NCBI GenBank assembly: GCA_036245525.1
Contig: BTPG01000003.1
Span: forward strand, 210,177,934 to 210,241,933
DNA from: Semisulcospira habei
Lineage: Eukaryota > Mollusca > Gastropoda > Semisulcospiridae
Direction of reading: 5' to 3'
Length of the DNA stretch: 64,000 nucleotides
The notes under the pieces are model-generated. The model saw only the letters and a list, made by a program, of their open reading frames with translations, searched no databases and was not told the origin of the DNA. Shown piece after piece: positions 32,034 to 46,050 of the stretch. The first letter of the stretch is position 1. The number at the start of each line of letters is the position of its first letter. Both the position numbers and the translations under genes were made by a program.

Positions 32034-35000
32034 AATGAACAATGAACAATGAACTTTTATTTTACAACGGAAGAAGTATTTGGTTACAAGACTACTTTTC
32101 GAACTTGCCGTTGCTAAAAACTATCTATCAACATTTTCATAAACAAAACAATGGTCTAATAAGTAATAGGTCAGACACATACACACGCACGCATGTTCAC
32201 TCGCAAACACACACACTCCTCTAAGGAATTCAATAATGTGCTAGCAAACAAAATACTGATGAATATAGCGCGATAGAAAAGAAAAGAAATATGTTAAGAA
32301 ACCTTTAAGAGAATTTTTAAAAAATGATAAAATATTCCAACATATAAATTGCATAAATCGCGCACATAGTGTGCGCGTGCTTGCGCGCATGCGTGCGTGC
32401 GTGCGCATACGCGTGTGCAATCTGCCACATTATAACAGACCACGCACACGATCACATAACCACACGCATGAACGCACACACGCACACAGACGCACGCACA
32501 CACACACACGATCACAGACCCATACGCACGAATGCACACAGCCACACACACACACATACACACACACACACACATATGCATACAAACACGCACGCATACG
32601 GGTGCAAGTACATCAAAGCAGGTACTACTTGTCAGACATGGAGTCAATGCACATGCCGATATATGTACTCTAAGAACATGCAGTTTCCGCATGTAAAGCT
32701 GGATTATTTTAGATATTTGAAGAGACCGTCTTTAAAGGAGGGCAGGGACATACTTCTAAGGTTACATGGAATCGAATTCCAGAGAGTACTACATAAGTAT
32801 GTTAAGCTAGATTTAAAGATGTCAATGCGAGGCCGCGGAACCTGATAGTGCCGCCCCAGTTTGGGATGTCGTGAGGAAATTGCTGAAAAAAATGGGTCAA
32901 GATAACGGGGCCCTTTTTGTTTACACAGCTTATACATAAAGATGGCTTTATTACATCTAAGGTGCTGCTTCAGGGGAAGCATACCAAGAACTTCAATTTT
33001 TTTCCGTTGCTATTTGAGGATCCGGTAGGATAAGTTTAGCAGCCCTACTGTGTCAAGTATTCAGCCTCTTTAAATGCACTTCACCTGAACCATCCCACAC
33101 TGTTGATGCGTAGTCTATGCGCGACTTTACGTGGGCGTTATAGAAAATTGTACGCGTCTCTACATCGGTAATGAATTTCAACTTTGATAGCATATAAAGG
33201 TTTTTTGAGACACGTTTACATACGCTGCTGATGTGAGTTTTCCACTTCCCAAGGAGACGGTGTTGAGATACCTGTTGGACTGGTTTGCCGTTTACTGTTA
33301 GATTAAGAGAAAGTGGGCGCAGCTGATGTCTTTGACGTGTGGCTATCACCATGCATTCTGTTTGAGATGGATTAAGAATCATTGAAGTAGAATCGCACCA
33401 GTGAGAAACCTCCTGCATGCTTTTTTTTGCAGACGTGTATTAATCGCATTAACACTATGATCAGGCGTATGAAGAGTTGCGTCATCGGCAAACAAATCAC
33501 ACGACGTTTGGTTACTACTCAGGTGCAGTGGTAGATCATTTATGAAGACACAAAAGAGCAATGGCCCGAGGTCAGAGCCTTGAGGCACGCCGCTCGTGAC
33601 AATAACGTGGGACAAGTAGTTACCATTTAAGAACACTCTTTGCCTCCTGCCGCTGAGGTAGGAATTAAAAAACGATACGGCATCTGCATTGCATAAATAT
33701 GCTTGAAGTTTAGACAAAAGGATGCTGTGGTCTACAAGATCAAAGGCTTTTCTGAAATCGAGATAGACTGTCCCAATCATTTGACACTGATTCATAGAAG
33801 TTAACCAGGTGTCTTTGGTCTAAAGCCTGACTGATAACAATATGTAGAAGATTACAGGTATCAAGGTACTGGTAGAGATGTTTGCGAACATGTCTTTCAA
33901 GTGGTTTTGACAAGGAAGACAAAAGGGATATAGGTCTGTAGTTATTCACGTCCGTAAGATCTTTAGATTTGGGCAGGGGTATTACTTTAGCATGTTTAAG
34001 CTCAGTAGGAAACGTGTTGTGTTGAAATTGAATACACAAATTATAAATGTAGGTTAGTGATTCGATTGTGTAAGGAAGGAAAAGTTTAAGTATTTTGGGG
34101 CTAATCTCATCAGGTCCGGAGGAATTCTTGTTTTTTAGTGAATTTATAGCTTGCCAACCTCGTGCACTGCTAAAGGGGGAATACAAAAGGATGACTTTTC
34201 CACTGTCCTTTGCGAACAAAAGTTAAGTAGAGCCTCAGGACACGAATACGTACTTGACGTTTTGCCTGAGGAGTTTACTGACTGGGCGACCGACAGAAAA
34301 TGTTCGTTAAAAGTGTCTGCGTTGAACTGAGAGGGGATAGCTGATGATCTTCTACTGTTGCCTCTGGTGATAAAATTAAGCGCTTGCCAGAGAGAAGATG
34401 TTTCTCTGTTCTCCCTTACCATTCGTTCGAACAGAGTTTTTTTTTAGCCCTTCGCACCATTGATTTGACACGGTTTCGTTGGCGCTTGTACTCAGAAAAT
34501 TGTTTTTGTTTTCTTAAGTTATTACGAAGTTCCATCGCTTGGATAATATCTTGTGTTAACCAAGTCGGTAACGTATGATTTTTAATCTCTTTTTTCGTAA
34601 AGGGGCATGCTTATTAAGCACACTGTTGAAAAGATTATACCAGAGATCCAAAGCAGTGTTAGGATTGTCCTCATTGTGAACAATGTTAAATTGTGTTTGG
34701 TAAAGATCAGCTAGAAAGGCCAACTCACAGAAGTGTTTAAAGGAACGATAAGAGATGATGGTGTGTCCAAGCTTAGGCTGCGCTGGTAGTTTTGATGACC
34801 ATAAACATACAGTGGGATAGTGGTCACTGATACTGTGGTCAGCAACACTAACGTTATATAAGTTTTGGGGACGGTTAATGTGATCTATGAGTGTTGCTGA
34901 TGTTGGAGTAATTCTAGTAGGGGAAGAAACTAGTTGTTTTAGACCAAGCTGTGTCGTAACACAATCTCACGCTGCGTGAGATTTAAGCATATCAATATTG

Positions 35001-35470
35001 AAGTCGCCTAGCAATAAGACATCGTTATTAGACAAATCAACATGTTCAATAGATTGCAGGAAGTCGTCATACCATTCATACGAGGCAGACGGGTTACGAT
35101 AGAAAAAAAAAAATATAAAGACTGGTCTGGTTTTAGGGCCTTTGAGCTCAAGCCAGACACACTATACGTCAGGGGTTTCTAAGTCTTCACGTCGACGAAC
35201 GAGTGTTTGGATAGAGTTATGTATGTAAACGGCAATACCAGTCCGACCAGGTATACAGGGGTCTCGCCGAACAGTACTAAAGTTGGGAATACTGATGGCA
35301 TCGTTACTCATATAAGGGTTTAAACGTGTTTCCCTTAAACCAAACAAGTGGAACGGTTCAGGTGCGTTTAAGTAAACGTTTAAATCGGACACTTATTGAA
35401 GAGGTGGTAGATATTCAGATGACCGATTTTTAGGTTGCACTGCTTCTTTGCGGGGTGCTTCATTTTCATT
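32033..35470 (-). pseudogene. CR1-like LINE C, ORF2 (endonuclease-RT), degraded
   Basis: From right to left: the ORF2 start near 35463 (KIGHLNIYHLFNK), endonuclease at 34900-35460 (GLRETRLNPY, GIAVYIHNSIQ), linker at 34140-34580, RT at 33053-33800 (TVYLDFRKAFDLVDH, GVPQGSDLGPLLF, CDLFADDAT), and C-terminal domain at 32704-33418. Several frameshifts and stops break it. The 3' UTR has a degenerate (CA)n region at 32460-32600. It is a diverged relative of LINE A, with the same domain order. Confidence 0.8.
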
Positions 35471-36015
35471 AACGAAAGCAACCCTGAACTGCAGCGCACT
35501 AGAAGCTAATATGATTTTTTTTTACGTTAAACAAATAAAATAATAATTTAAAAAAGGAAATAGAGGAAGTACACTCTACAAGTGTCAATGGTGCACAGTA
35601 GAGTCGTACTATATGTGCACACCGCTTCAGCTATCACACGTCAGGCGTGTCAGTAAGAGACACTAAGCACTAAGTTCAGCACTGCAAGCACGAGTAGTAG
35701 CTGCTGGTAGTTCTTGGCGGTACCCAACTAACGCACACGAAATTTAGTTCATACCACACAAATGAGGTATTATGAATACCGAAATATTGAAAACACTGTT
35801 TTTTGTTGTCAGATACAAATGCTGAATGAAAAGAACCAATTCGCTTAGCCGTGGCTAATATAGTTGATCGCACCCAAAACGACTCAGTAAGCATGTGTTG
35901 GATTGATATTCTGAGACCAGTGTCCGCTATTAATAGCCGGCATGGGGAGGGCCGGAAAGTATGGAGCACACATGCCGCCACTGCCCGGGTGCGGGAGTCC
36001 GTACGGTGAAGGGTA

Positions 36016-38404
36016 TTACCACTGAACACCATCAGGGGGGTTAAGTTTCTGTTGCCACAGAGCTGTAGGCGGATACATCAGTTGCTGTTGTTGGTGATGT
36101 TGCCAGTCAACAAGAGCAACTGGCGTATCCTGTAGTTTCTGATGCTCTGACAGTGTCTCTTCCTGCTGGTGTTGTGGTCCTTGCTGCTGTAGTTGCTGCT
36201 GCGGTTCTGTTTGATTTTGCTGCAGTTTGCCCTGCTGCTGATATTGACGGTGATTTTCCTCTATTTGATGCGCAGTTAAAGGCGCACGCCCCGCAGCAAC
36301 GTCCGAGTAGAGGTGATTAGCAGTAGTCTCATCACTGGATCTGTCGGCCCGTTGAGGGGTTTTCCGGTGGCCATCTTCCCCGCCGTACTTAATATTACCG
36401 GCCAGCCTGCGAGTCCCCACGTGGGACGGGTGGATGGGGTCAAGGCGGCCTTTGTGATCCACGCGGTACAGCGCCTTGCGGGGAAGACCGCTTGGGGCTC
36501 TGAAAACACCCGTGTTGTCAACAAAGGTAGCGCCAAGCTTCTTGGCCGCGTGGCACATGTTGGCATTAGAGTGGAAGATGCGCTGATTTAGTACAGAGTT
36601 TCTTCCCTGAGCAGCTGGCAAGATGGAGGAAGCCTGGATGCGTGATTTGGAGAACGCCCTTTTGCACGCTGCGATCAGCGTTTCCCACTGCTGGCTGGTG
36701 ATCTCCCGTTGCTTACAATCATTGACCCCCACGTGGAAGGTGACATGTTGGACGTGGGGTGATTGAGGCTGCTTCATGCACCAATCAGTTAGGTGAGAAG
36801 TTTGCAGGCCGGACACTGAAGTGACCTGCACTCTCTCACCTTGGTACATAGTCATTTTCTCGCCCTTGACGTTTTGCAAAACGAAGTCTCCAATGACTAT
36901 GGTGGTGATGCCGGCGTGGACGTGATGAACAAAATTCTCCTCGCTGGGAGGACGTTTATGGGGTAGCTGATTACGGCCCCTCTCACTTTGTTCCCGTTCG
37001 CTTGCACCGCAGATTTCCCCTTGTTTCTTGGTTTCGGACGGAGACGCATGGACCGTTATAAGTGTGCCGCCAGAAATCTGATCCCGTAGTGTACTTGACC
37101 TGATGAGCTTAGGTGGGGTCATTCGCACAGGGATCGCGTCACAGCAAGCGGTATGAGGGTTTACTCTGCCACTGTGAGTAATCTCCTCAGCTCCTTTAGA
37201 GAAGGTGGGAGGGTAGGGTGATGCCTCGGGCCCTGTTGTCTGTGTGATGACGTAATTATTGACGGCTGCATTTAACCTCGCCACTTGACAGTACAGCTCA
37301 TGGATGAGTTGGCTGTCATTGTCTCGTGCGCATTGGAGGCCCTGCAAATTTATCGGATAGCTGACAGTGCAAGTCTGACACGTCGGTCATCTGGTCCTGG
37401 AACTGGGATAGTTTGCCACGCACGCAGGACTCAGACATCTGCAGGTCGTTGGTCACCATCACACCTGTCTCACGCACCTGGCACTCTAGCTGCTCCAGTC
37501 TTTGTCGCATCTCCACTTTGTTCTGAAACAGCTCCTGGCGTAGAGATTCAACAGAAGCAATTTGGGCTTGGAGCTGAGTGAAGATGGTTGGCTTTGTGTC
37601 GCTGATACCAGAGACCACGAGCTGACTGCCAGCAGTGTCCACTTGAGTGCAAGCGCCCGTGGTTCGTGACGAGGACACGTATCCTGTGACGAGGTCACTC
37701 ACGGATGCTGCAAGTGGTGACCTCAGGCGAACAGCCAGCGGGATGCGACTTGGCCACGCACGACTGAGGACACGTGATGGGCGTGGCCGGAGGGCTGACG
37801 AGAGAGAATGTGGAGTTATCTAACTCAGGGGTGACGGTAGAGTTAATAGGAGAGGGTGGGGTGTTTGCCGCATCTGAGAGAGAGGGAGGGTGGAGGGTGC
37901 GGAGCAGGGTGGAAGGGAGAGATATTGTCCACCAGCGCACGACGTTACGTTTGTTTCACTAGAGTGGTCAGTCACGGGGATGAGTGACATAGAGGCTGGC
38001 CGGCTGTGAACAGTAGTGGTTGATGCCCCGCCCTCGACCCCCGGAGAAGGAACAGAGTAATGCAGTGAGCGGGGCTCAGGAGCCGGGAGCGCCAGGCTAG
38101 GGCGACGGGGCGTGGTCAGGCCGTTAATCCCCTGGTCATCGTCACGTTCCTCACTCGGCAAGCTGGAGGACAGGAATAGATCAGGGTGGTGGCTGGCGGC
38201 ACACAGGGGTAGGTGACTGAAGATGGGTGGGGGTACATCGCTCTCATCAAACTGTAGATTCTGCAGTGACCTGACCAGGGCGCACAGCTGGCAGAACTCA
38301 GTCTGCACCCACTCCTCAGCACGTACTCCCCGAATCAGACACTGAGGTTCCGCCAAGACTACGGTTGAGTTTATAGTATAGGCTGATCGTGATGCAGTTG
38401 ACAC
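36016..38404 (-). pseudogene. CR1-type ORF1 with SGNH esterase-like domain
   Basis: The minus-strand frames 37820-38404, 37316-37702 and 36016-37347 appear to be one ORF1 broken by at least two frameshifts. The N-terminal part is Pro/Ser-rich. The middle is a coiled coil (QAQIASVESLRQELFQNK, MRQRLEQLECQVRE). The C-terminal part is an SGNH hydrolase-like fold: VIGDFVLQNV (GDS position), FHVGVNDCKQ (GxND), and LDPIHPSHVGTRRLA (DxxH). A Gln-rich tail follows. Esterase domains are known in ORF1 of CR1 elements. It sits about 550 bp upstream of LINE C ORF2 and probably belongs to it. The Ser of the GDS motif appears to be Phe here. Confidence 0.6.
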
Positions 38405-38583
38405 CCTCTCTTCTCACTTGCACAAAGGTCTTGGCAAGGGTGTCGGGGATTCCGGCTGCACGGGTGCGAACGCTGAAGTCAGTCCGAGTTACTGTTTTAT
38501 TATCAAAGTCTGTGTCTATCCACACTACCACAGTTGGCTGAGTTTAATAGATCGACGTAGCGGATGGACAGTGCTTTCCTCCT

Positions 38584-38703
38584 TTGGGTGCCTGATAGGC
38601 GGGGGCAGGGGATCTAACTGTTGTCTGTCCAGCGCTGTGATTCCCCTTGGTTTGAGTACTGACAATTCTGCCAGCGCTAGCCTCACCTATCTGGTTTGTG
38701 AGT
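38584..38703. repeat. 120-bp dispersed repeat, copy 1
   Basis: It begins TTGGGTGCCTGATAGGCGGG and ends CTATCTGGTTTGTGAGT. It looks identical over 120 bp to the copy at 38958-39077, offset 374 bp. Confidence 0.92.
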
Positions 38704-38957
38704 ATCATGTATAACTCGAGGCAAAATTTGTATCGTTACATTGTTGTGTAATGTTCTGTGCATCTACTGTGGGAAATCAGGGTATTTACCCGACCACATA
38801 TAGTAGCGCACCTTCATGTTTGTGTATGTATGTTTCTCCTGCCTACTTCCTAAGTTCCGGAGAAAGACATGGGTTATATAAGAGACCTGATCCATTCTTA
38901 CAGGAATGGAAATGATTGTCTTATTCTATACCTGCGTATTTCTCTGTGGGCTGGCGA

Positions 38958-39077
38958 TTGGGTGCCTGATAGGCGGGGGCAGGGGATCTAACTGTTGTCT
39001 GTCCAGCGCTGTGATTCCCCTTGGTTTGAGTACTGACAATTCTGCCAGCGCTAGCCTCACCTATCTGGTTTGTGAGT
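38958..39077. repeat. 120-bp dispersed repeat, copy 2
   Basis: Direct copy of 38584-38703, with 254 bp of unrelated DNA between. Diverged or partial copies lie at 6569-6663 and 24184-24223. Confidence 0.92.
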
Positions 39078-39970
39078 TTCCTCCAGCGCTTTAGGACGTC
39101 GATATTTGTATCATTTAAAACTTTCCGCTTGTCGTCAAGAGAGTCTTTTACAATAGGATCACTGGAATTAGGAGACTGGGAGGGGGCGTGGGACTGTAAG
39201 ATGGGCTGGCGTAACAAGACGGGAGATGAATACGCCATGATAGTTGGGGTGTGAGGGGGAAGGGAAGAGTAGTTGCACGAGTGGGTGGGTGGGGGTGGGG
39301 GGTGGGGGGTTCAGGGGCAGAGACGCGGATGGAGCTTCATGGGCTATGGAAAGTAAAGTGCTTCTGGAGGTTTATTTCGGACAGGTAATCACTGGCAAGT
39401 CAAGTGGTGCCGTCTTGTGGGGAAAATAATTATAGTTCCACTGGCAAGTCAAGCGGTACACGGCCAGCCGCTGAGCGTGTGGCACACACATCGCGTGCTC
39501 GCGTAAAACATTGCATTCAGCTCTGTGCTGTCAGTGGCCGGTATCGAAGGAGGCTACACGCGCGACTCCTTATGTTTCGGCCCGCACGCGCGCGCACCTC
39601 AAAACTAAATGGCGGGAGGTGGGGGATAAGGGGGTGCAATCAGTAAGGGGTGAACGTGACAGACTGCAGCCCCGAGGGAGGGGGAGGGGGTGGAAAGAGG
39701 CTATAGTGGGCGATGAGGGTAGGGGCTACACGGCAGCCACGCCATGGCCGCCATCACAGTTCGCAAAGACTGATGAGCATTGTTGAGAAAATATAGTTCC
39801 AACTGAATTACTCACATTCAGTCTGTCCAATTTTCACAAAAAACACACCACCAAAATTCACTCATGAAGTCACACACCAAATATCACTTAACAAACTTTT
39901 GTTAGTCCATGGAAATAGGGTGGACTAATGCCCACGATGTAAACGGCCGTGCGGCGCGGAGAGCCGCGCG
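39078..39970. other. Non-coding interval
   Basis: G-rich stretches (39285-39320, 39670-39700) and no supported gene. A TGGCAAGTCAAG motif occurs twice near 39391 and 39440. Confidence 0.4.
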
Positions 39971-40125
<155 letters not shown>

Positions 40126-40221
40126 GAAATGAAACTTTATTTTCCAAGGATAATAGAATAGGTGCGCAGACCTTTTTTCGTTCTTGTCCTTGCTACAAAC
40201 TACATATTGAAAAATACACAC

Positions 40222-40294
<73 letters not shown>

Positions 40295-41062
40295 GCTTGC
40301 ACACACTCACACACACACACACACACACGCGCACGCACACACACGGAAGTACGTATTAATCATAGTTAGGTCAGACCCCGCTATGGCTCAAACATTGGAT
40401 TCAAAAGGCCGGGACAAACGTGGTATCGTGATGTATGTCCGGGGCCTTCTACCAACGCCCACGCGTCAGACGAAGCACAGTCCCGACCCACGTCTGGCTA
40501 ATATGCATTACACGCGGTACATGAAATACAACTACATGATAAACACATACATATAGTATACATTGCACACAATTATGACTACATTCGGTACATTGAGCGC
40601 AAAACTGTAACCATAAACGTCAAGATTATCTAGACGTTTTACTTCAGTCCTCCTGACTAACCCAACACACACATACATGCACGCAAGATGCACAAATGCG
40701 AGTGCTTAAGCCCCATCTCTGTTAAACATATAATCTGTGAGTGTCCTATTACAATGAATCTGTTAAAAAAAATAACATAACAGTTGGTCACTTAGCAGAA
40801 AATTTGTTTGACATCTTACATAGAAATATTGCCATTCCAATCGTTAATATAATATTTCATAGTCTGGTGGGTAAACTATTATAATATGTATTTGTGTGTG
40901 TGGTTGGATGTTAATTATTGCTATTCTTCGATATTCACAAGTCGTGTGTTTGGTTGATTTTTGTTTGTTTGTTTGTTTTTTTGTTTGTTGTTGTCTAATA
41001 TCACCAATGTGTGAAAAGACGTTAAATAAATTCCTGATCCTGATCCTGACGCAAGATGCACG

Positions 41063-41130
<68 letters not shown>

Positions 41131-44035
41131 CACGCACACACATACATACGCGCCCACACACTTGCATGTTTGATAAATGTCATTCTTCAGAACGCAGTAG
41201 TCACGTGCGCTTTGATCGGCGGCTCAATTAAGTGCCGGAATAGTCTTGCCTTGAAGGTGGACAATGAAGATGCCTCTGTAATTTTGGCCGGAAACGAGTT
41301 CCAAAGTTTGGCCCCTGAGTAAGACAGACTAGTTTTGAATATATCAAGTCGTGGCCTAGGTACTGACAGTTTGTTCCTTGATGTCTTGTATGGTGTGTTA
41401 GCATCCTTAAACAAATCCGAGACGTACCGCGGGGTTTTGCATTTTAGGACTTTATACATTAACACGCCCTTATTGAACAGAAAGAGGTTACGTAACGGAA
41501 AACATGTCAAGGGCCCTAAGTCGCTCGTCAGTGCTGTCTCTACTATTAGGAAGGATTAGCTTGGCTGCCCTCCGGTGGAGAGAATTAAGCCTCTTTAAGC
41601 ACGCATCACTACATCCGTCCCAGACTGTAGATGCGTAGTCAATGTGAAACTGGATGTGAGCGCTGAAGAAGAGTTTTCTGGTTGGTGAATTCGTAAAGTA
41701 AATAAGTTTTGAAAGAAGAATCAGATTTCTGGACACAATTTTGCACACACTGTTTACATGCGCATGTCATGTCAATTGGTCGTCTATAATGACGCCTAAC
41801 AGCCGGCGCTCCTTAACTTGTTTAATCGGCTCACAATAATTATTAAGGGAAAGGTTAAGTGGCGGTGGGTTTAGCTGGTTCTTTTGACGTGTAGTGATTA
41901 ACATGCACTCTGTTTTAGATTGGTTAGGTTTCATGTAGTTGTCTCGGCACCAATTTGAGACGTCAAATAGACTATGTTGCAAAGAAGAATTAATTGTAGA
42001 TATTTTTGCCGACGACACGTTGAGAGTAACGTCATCTGCAAACAAATTGCATCGCACATTTGATTGTGAGATACACAAAGGCAAGTCGTTAATAAAATTA
42101 AAAACAAGACAGGGCCTAAAATAGACCCCTGGGGTACACCATTCTTAATGACACCTTCTGTGAAACGCTCACAGTTGACAAAAACATACTGAGATCTATT
42201 GCTTAGATAAGATTTAAAGAAGGCAGCGGAATCTGTGTCTATGTGGTATGCCAACAGCTTCTGTAGCAACAGTTCATGGTTGACGTAAGTCAAAAGCTTT
42301 AGAAAAATCTAAAAATACCGCACCGGTCATTTCAGCATTGTTTATTGAAGTTAGCCAGGCATTGGTCAGATGAGACAGAGCCGTGTGACAAGAGTGGCGG
42401 GGTCTGAAGCCTGACTGTAACGGATAAATCAAGTTATGTGTCTCCAGGAAGTGACTCAGGTGCCTGTGGACATGTTTTTCTATCGGCTTTGACAAAGTTG
42501 ATAAAAGTGAAATTGGCCTGAAATTGTTGGGGTCAGTGAGGTCTTAAGTTTTAGGCAGCGGAATGACTCTAGCTATTTTCCAGCTTCTTGGGAAAGTACC
42601 TTGCTGGATTATAAAATTGTAGATAAATGTTAAAGATTCAACCACATAGGGGAGAGACAGTTTTAAAAAGAAACTATTAATGCCGTCATGACCAAGGGAG
42701 CGTTTTTTTTTTCAGCTGACTAATATACTTGCCTACGTCGAAAACAGTTAATTACGGAATACTAATAAAAGTCGTTTGACGCCAGTCTCTCGTCGCAAAA
42801 ATGTTTAAGTTTTACAGAAATAGTCGGCTTGTTTAGGTTATTAGTACTTTTATTCAAAAGTGAGTCGGCAGCAGACAGAAAATGTTGATTAAAAGTATCA
42901 GCAGGTATAGAAGTACATGGCGGTGTTTGACGTGATTTGGTAAAGGCATTGAGGGCTCGCCAGACAGATACGGTATCAGTTTTATTATCCATCAAGCGCT
43001 GGAATTGGTTTTTTCTGGGCCTCGAGCACCAGGTACTTTACGCGGTTACGCTGCTTGCGGAAGGCAGCATAATCTTTGTTCCGCTTCAGTTCATTTCGGA
43101 GAGCCATGGCGTCTTTAATGTCCTTACTTAACCACTGAGGTAACTGTGCGTGTTTGACTCTTTTTACGTAGTGGCGCATGCTTGTCAAGTACACCAAGGA
43201 ACAATCTGTACCATTCGGCCAACGCTTCTTCAGGAATATCATGGTTATAAACTGACATGACTGAAAAGAGATTCCGCTCAGGTCGGCGAGAAACGCGTCC
43301 AGATTGAAATGTTTAAACGACCTTACGATATGGCTTGTCCACCTTCATAGCCCAACTACAGCACACAGGATAGTGGTCGCTAATCGCCACTTGAAGAACA
43401 CGAGAGCTAAGGACCCTTGACTTGTTGGACTAAGTGATACATGATCAATTAGAATGGCAGACGACTGCATAACTCTAGTTGCGGATGTGATAAGCTGCTG
43501 GAGGCCTATCATAGTAATAGTAGACTCCCAAGCAGGGTGTAGAGAAAACAAGTTAATATTAAAGTCTCCGAGCAGTAAAATATCAGAGCTGCAATTGTTA
43601 ACGGTGTCCGCCATTTGTAAAAAATCGTCCTACCACTCAAATGATGCAGACGGATTTCTGTAGACAAATCCAACAAGCAAAGGGGCCGATTTGTTTGTCT
43701 TAACCTCAACCTCCACGCTTTCAACAGAGTCTGATTCCAGGTCTGTTCTTCTGCGTGTAAAGTGCGCAATACAATCATGAATATAGACAGCTAATCCTGT
43801 ATGTTGAGGACGTACAGAATCGCGCCGGATTACAGAAAACTCCGGTATCGAAATGGACAAATCACTTATGTCAGAATGTAATCGCGACTCTGTGATTCCA
43901 AAAATGTGAAAGGGGGTGGGTTGAGTCAGAAGGAGTGTCAAAACGGGAATCTTATTCAGCAAATGATAGATATCTAGATGTCCCACGTGTAAGCTGTGAA
44001 ATTGTAATGAGCTACTCGACATCTTAAAAGACTAG
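40126..44035 (-). pseudogene. CR1-like LINE D, near full-length ORF2, degraded
   Basis: The endonuclease starts near 44022 (HVGHLDIYHLLNKIP, GITESRLHSD, GLAVYIHDCIA, LLLGDFNINLF). The linker follows at 42760-43240 and the RT at 41767-42495 (FLDFSKAF, GVPQGSILGPVLF, CNLFADDVT), then the C-terminal domain at 41187-41748 (DYASTVWDGCSDACLKRLNS). Stops and frameshifts interrupt it. The 3' UTR has two (CA)n tracts (40223-40345, 41062-41128). It is close to LINE E in sequence and more distant from A and C. Confidence 0.8.
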
Positions 44036-44284
44036 AAGTTTAAGTTAAAGAAGATGAAAAAAGAAAATAAGCATATGAAATAAAATGGTACAGGAACACA
44101 CGTTCAGAAGTAATGTCTGAACTTAACACAACAGTCAATAATGGCTTGCACACGTGATGCAGAATGTCCGACAGTATATTTGTCTCGGCAGGAGCACATG
44201 CACTGGGATAGTGTTTTCAGTGTAAGTAATAGAGATCTACAGAGTCCGGTGTGAAACGTTAATTCCACAACTACAACTTAGAGC

Positions 44285-44313
44285 TTTTGAGTAAGATTAA
44301 GCGCTATATAAAT

Positions 44314-44370
<57 letters not shown>
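44285..44370 (+). mobile_element. SINE-like 3' tail with (ATT)n
   Basis: TTAAGCGCTATATAAATACT followed by about 65 bp of ATT repeats: the same tail type as the L2-like LINE at 51.2-51.34 kb. Confidence 0.65.
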
Positions 44371-44372
<2 letters not shown>

Positions 44373-44595
44373 ACCGTAAATTGTCTATGGCGCTGAGTCA
44401 CTGAGAGCCAAGGTTGAGAACATGAGCACATGAGCATGCTTTACGGTTTGTTCCCGAACTCGGTTATGTCAGACGAAGCAGAGATACCATGGCTGCTGGC
44501 AGGGAGTTCAACGAAAAGAAAATTATTATCTTTCACACTTACTGGTAAACAAATACGGTATCAATGTCAAGTCAATTTAGAAGTCGTGGACCCGG

Positions 44596-45252
44596 CTAGG
44601 CAGCGGCCACTGATGCAATGACGGATAAGGTCCAGAGGTGTGTGTCGTCATGGTTATGTAAGGCTGCTGCGGCACGCCACCGTAAAAAACTGAAGAGCTG
44701 CGGTAGGAACTGTGGCGGTCCAAACACCCGGGGATCGGTGTTGCACCCCGTTTCAGTGGTTATCTCCCTCGATTTGCCACGCTGATCGTAACGAATTGAA
44801 GGAGACAACCAGTGTGCATCGTACTCCTGCCATGTGGAGAGATGATGGGGGCCAGAATATTGCGTCATGCACCGCCATGGAAGTATTGACGGCGTCTGTT
44901 GAGGGACATCAAAGGACTTCTGTGGCGGCTGAACCGGGGGCTGCGGTGGCAAGAATGACGCAACGTTGACGTCAGCGTCACACGCAGAGCCAGGGGAAAC
45001 TGCCTGCTGCACATTACGTTGTCTGGTATTAGTGGTAACATTACAGTACCATTTCCCCAGTGATGCAGCCGGACTTGTGATGCTGCGCGGAGAGCGTGGC
45101 GGGCACGTGGCAGTTCGCTGCTTCAGTTGTGACCACGCCCTTTTAGTGAAGTTCGCCGCAAGCCGGGTCATGCCCTTGTAACGGCGAAATAAAAGATTTT
45201 TTGTTGTGCGCTCAGATTGCTGCGCCAGTCTACTTTCATGCATATTCGTCAT
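44596..45252 (-). other. Hypothetical open frame, 218 codons
   Basis: The frame has no stops and mixed composition (ANFTKRAWSQLKQRTATC, VNVASFLPPQPPVQPPQ). It lies upstream of LINE D on the same strand, where an ORF1 would be expected, but I see no coiled coil or esterase motif. It could equally be part of the Harbinger remnant. Function unknown and coding status uncertain. Confidence 0.25.
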
Positions 45253-45627
45253 GTGTGCATGTTCAGAAATGAGAGCTTATTGGTGCGAAGGGTCAGCTGT
45301 CTGTGATATAAAATTCAGTCACGATTTATGTTTTGTTTAGCGAATGTCCTGCAGGACAAGTATGAAACAGCCACCTAGGGGACAGGACAGATACAGCTGC
45401 TTTGGGTGAATGATCATCATATCACAGGTTTGTGTGTTTGGCTGCAATAGACCAAGTGCCTACTAAGTATAAAAGGTGGCAGTTACAGCAATGTGTCAAT
45501 TGCTATTAATACTTGTCCATGTGCAAAGTCAAAATGAGTTGACACGGCGTCTATGTGTCTTCTCGTCATGTGAGACAGCATCTAGTCCTCAAGGTCCAGC
45601 TGAATATCTTATTCCATTTTCTTGTTT

Positions 45628-46050
45628 AACAGTTTAACCAGCTGCCACTAGCCCCCCAGCTGCCACTACACCCTCCAGTGCTGATGAGACTGCCTCAACC
45701 GGACCAGCATCATCTGACGACTCAACTCCACAACGAAGGAGGCGGACCTCATAATTATGTCTCAACGCTATGGCGGGAATGCAAGGAGAGGGAGGAGAGA
45801 TGGAGAAAAGATGCGGGGAGTTTGGCAGCAGCTCCAGGAGACTGGACTTGCCCTGCGAACGAAGGAGTTTGAGGAAAGGCGGGAGGAGAGGAAGCTTTAA
45901 AAGCGGCGTCTCGAGGTGGAGGAGAAGCACCAGAGAAAGGACGAGAGAAAGCTGTGCAGGCTTGTAATGGACAATCAAACTAAGCTGATACAGCTGATGC
46001 TGCAGGCACTGATTGCTAGCTGCGAAAAAATGAGGCAAATTATTTTTTCG
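45628..46050 (+). pseudogene. Degraded PIF/Harbinger accessory (Myb/SANT-type) protein end
   Basis: The segment starts after an acceptor-like TTGTTTAACAG. It carries a low-complexity Ser/Thr/Pro/Ala part and then a charged helical end (LRTKEFEERREERKL, stop, KRRLEVEEKHQRKDERKLCR, LVMDNQTKLIQLMLQ). The charged coiled coil ending in Gln/Leu-rich helix is typical of the C-terminus of the Myb-like partner proteins of Harbinger transposons. No Myb domain is visible and frames are broken. The transposase exon at 51363 is the likely partner. Confidence 0.35.

Noticed and set aside
38584..39077. Two 120-bp direct repeats as LTRs of a tiny retroelement
   Set aside because: The 254-bp interior has no primer-binding site, polypurine tract or coding sequence, and single copies occur elsewhere without a partner.
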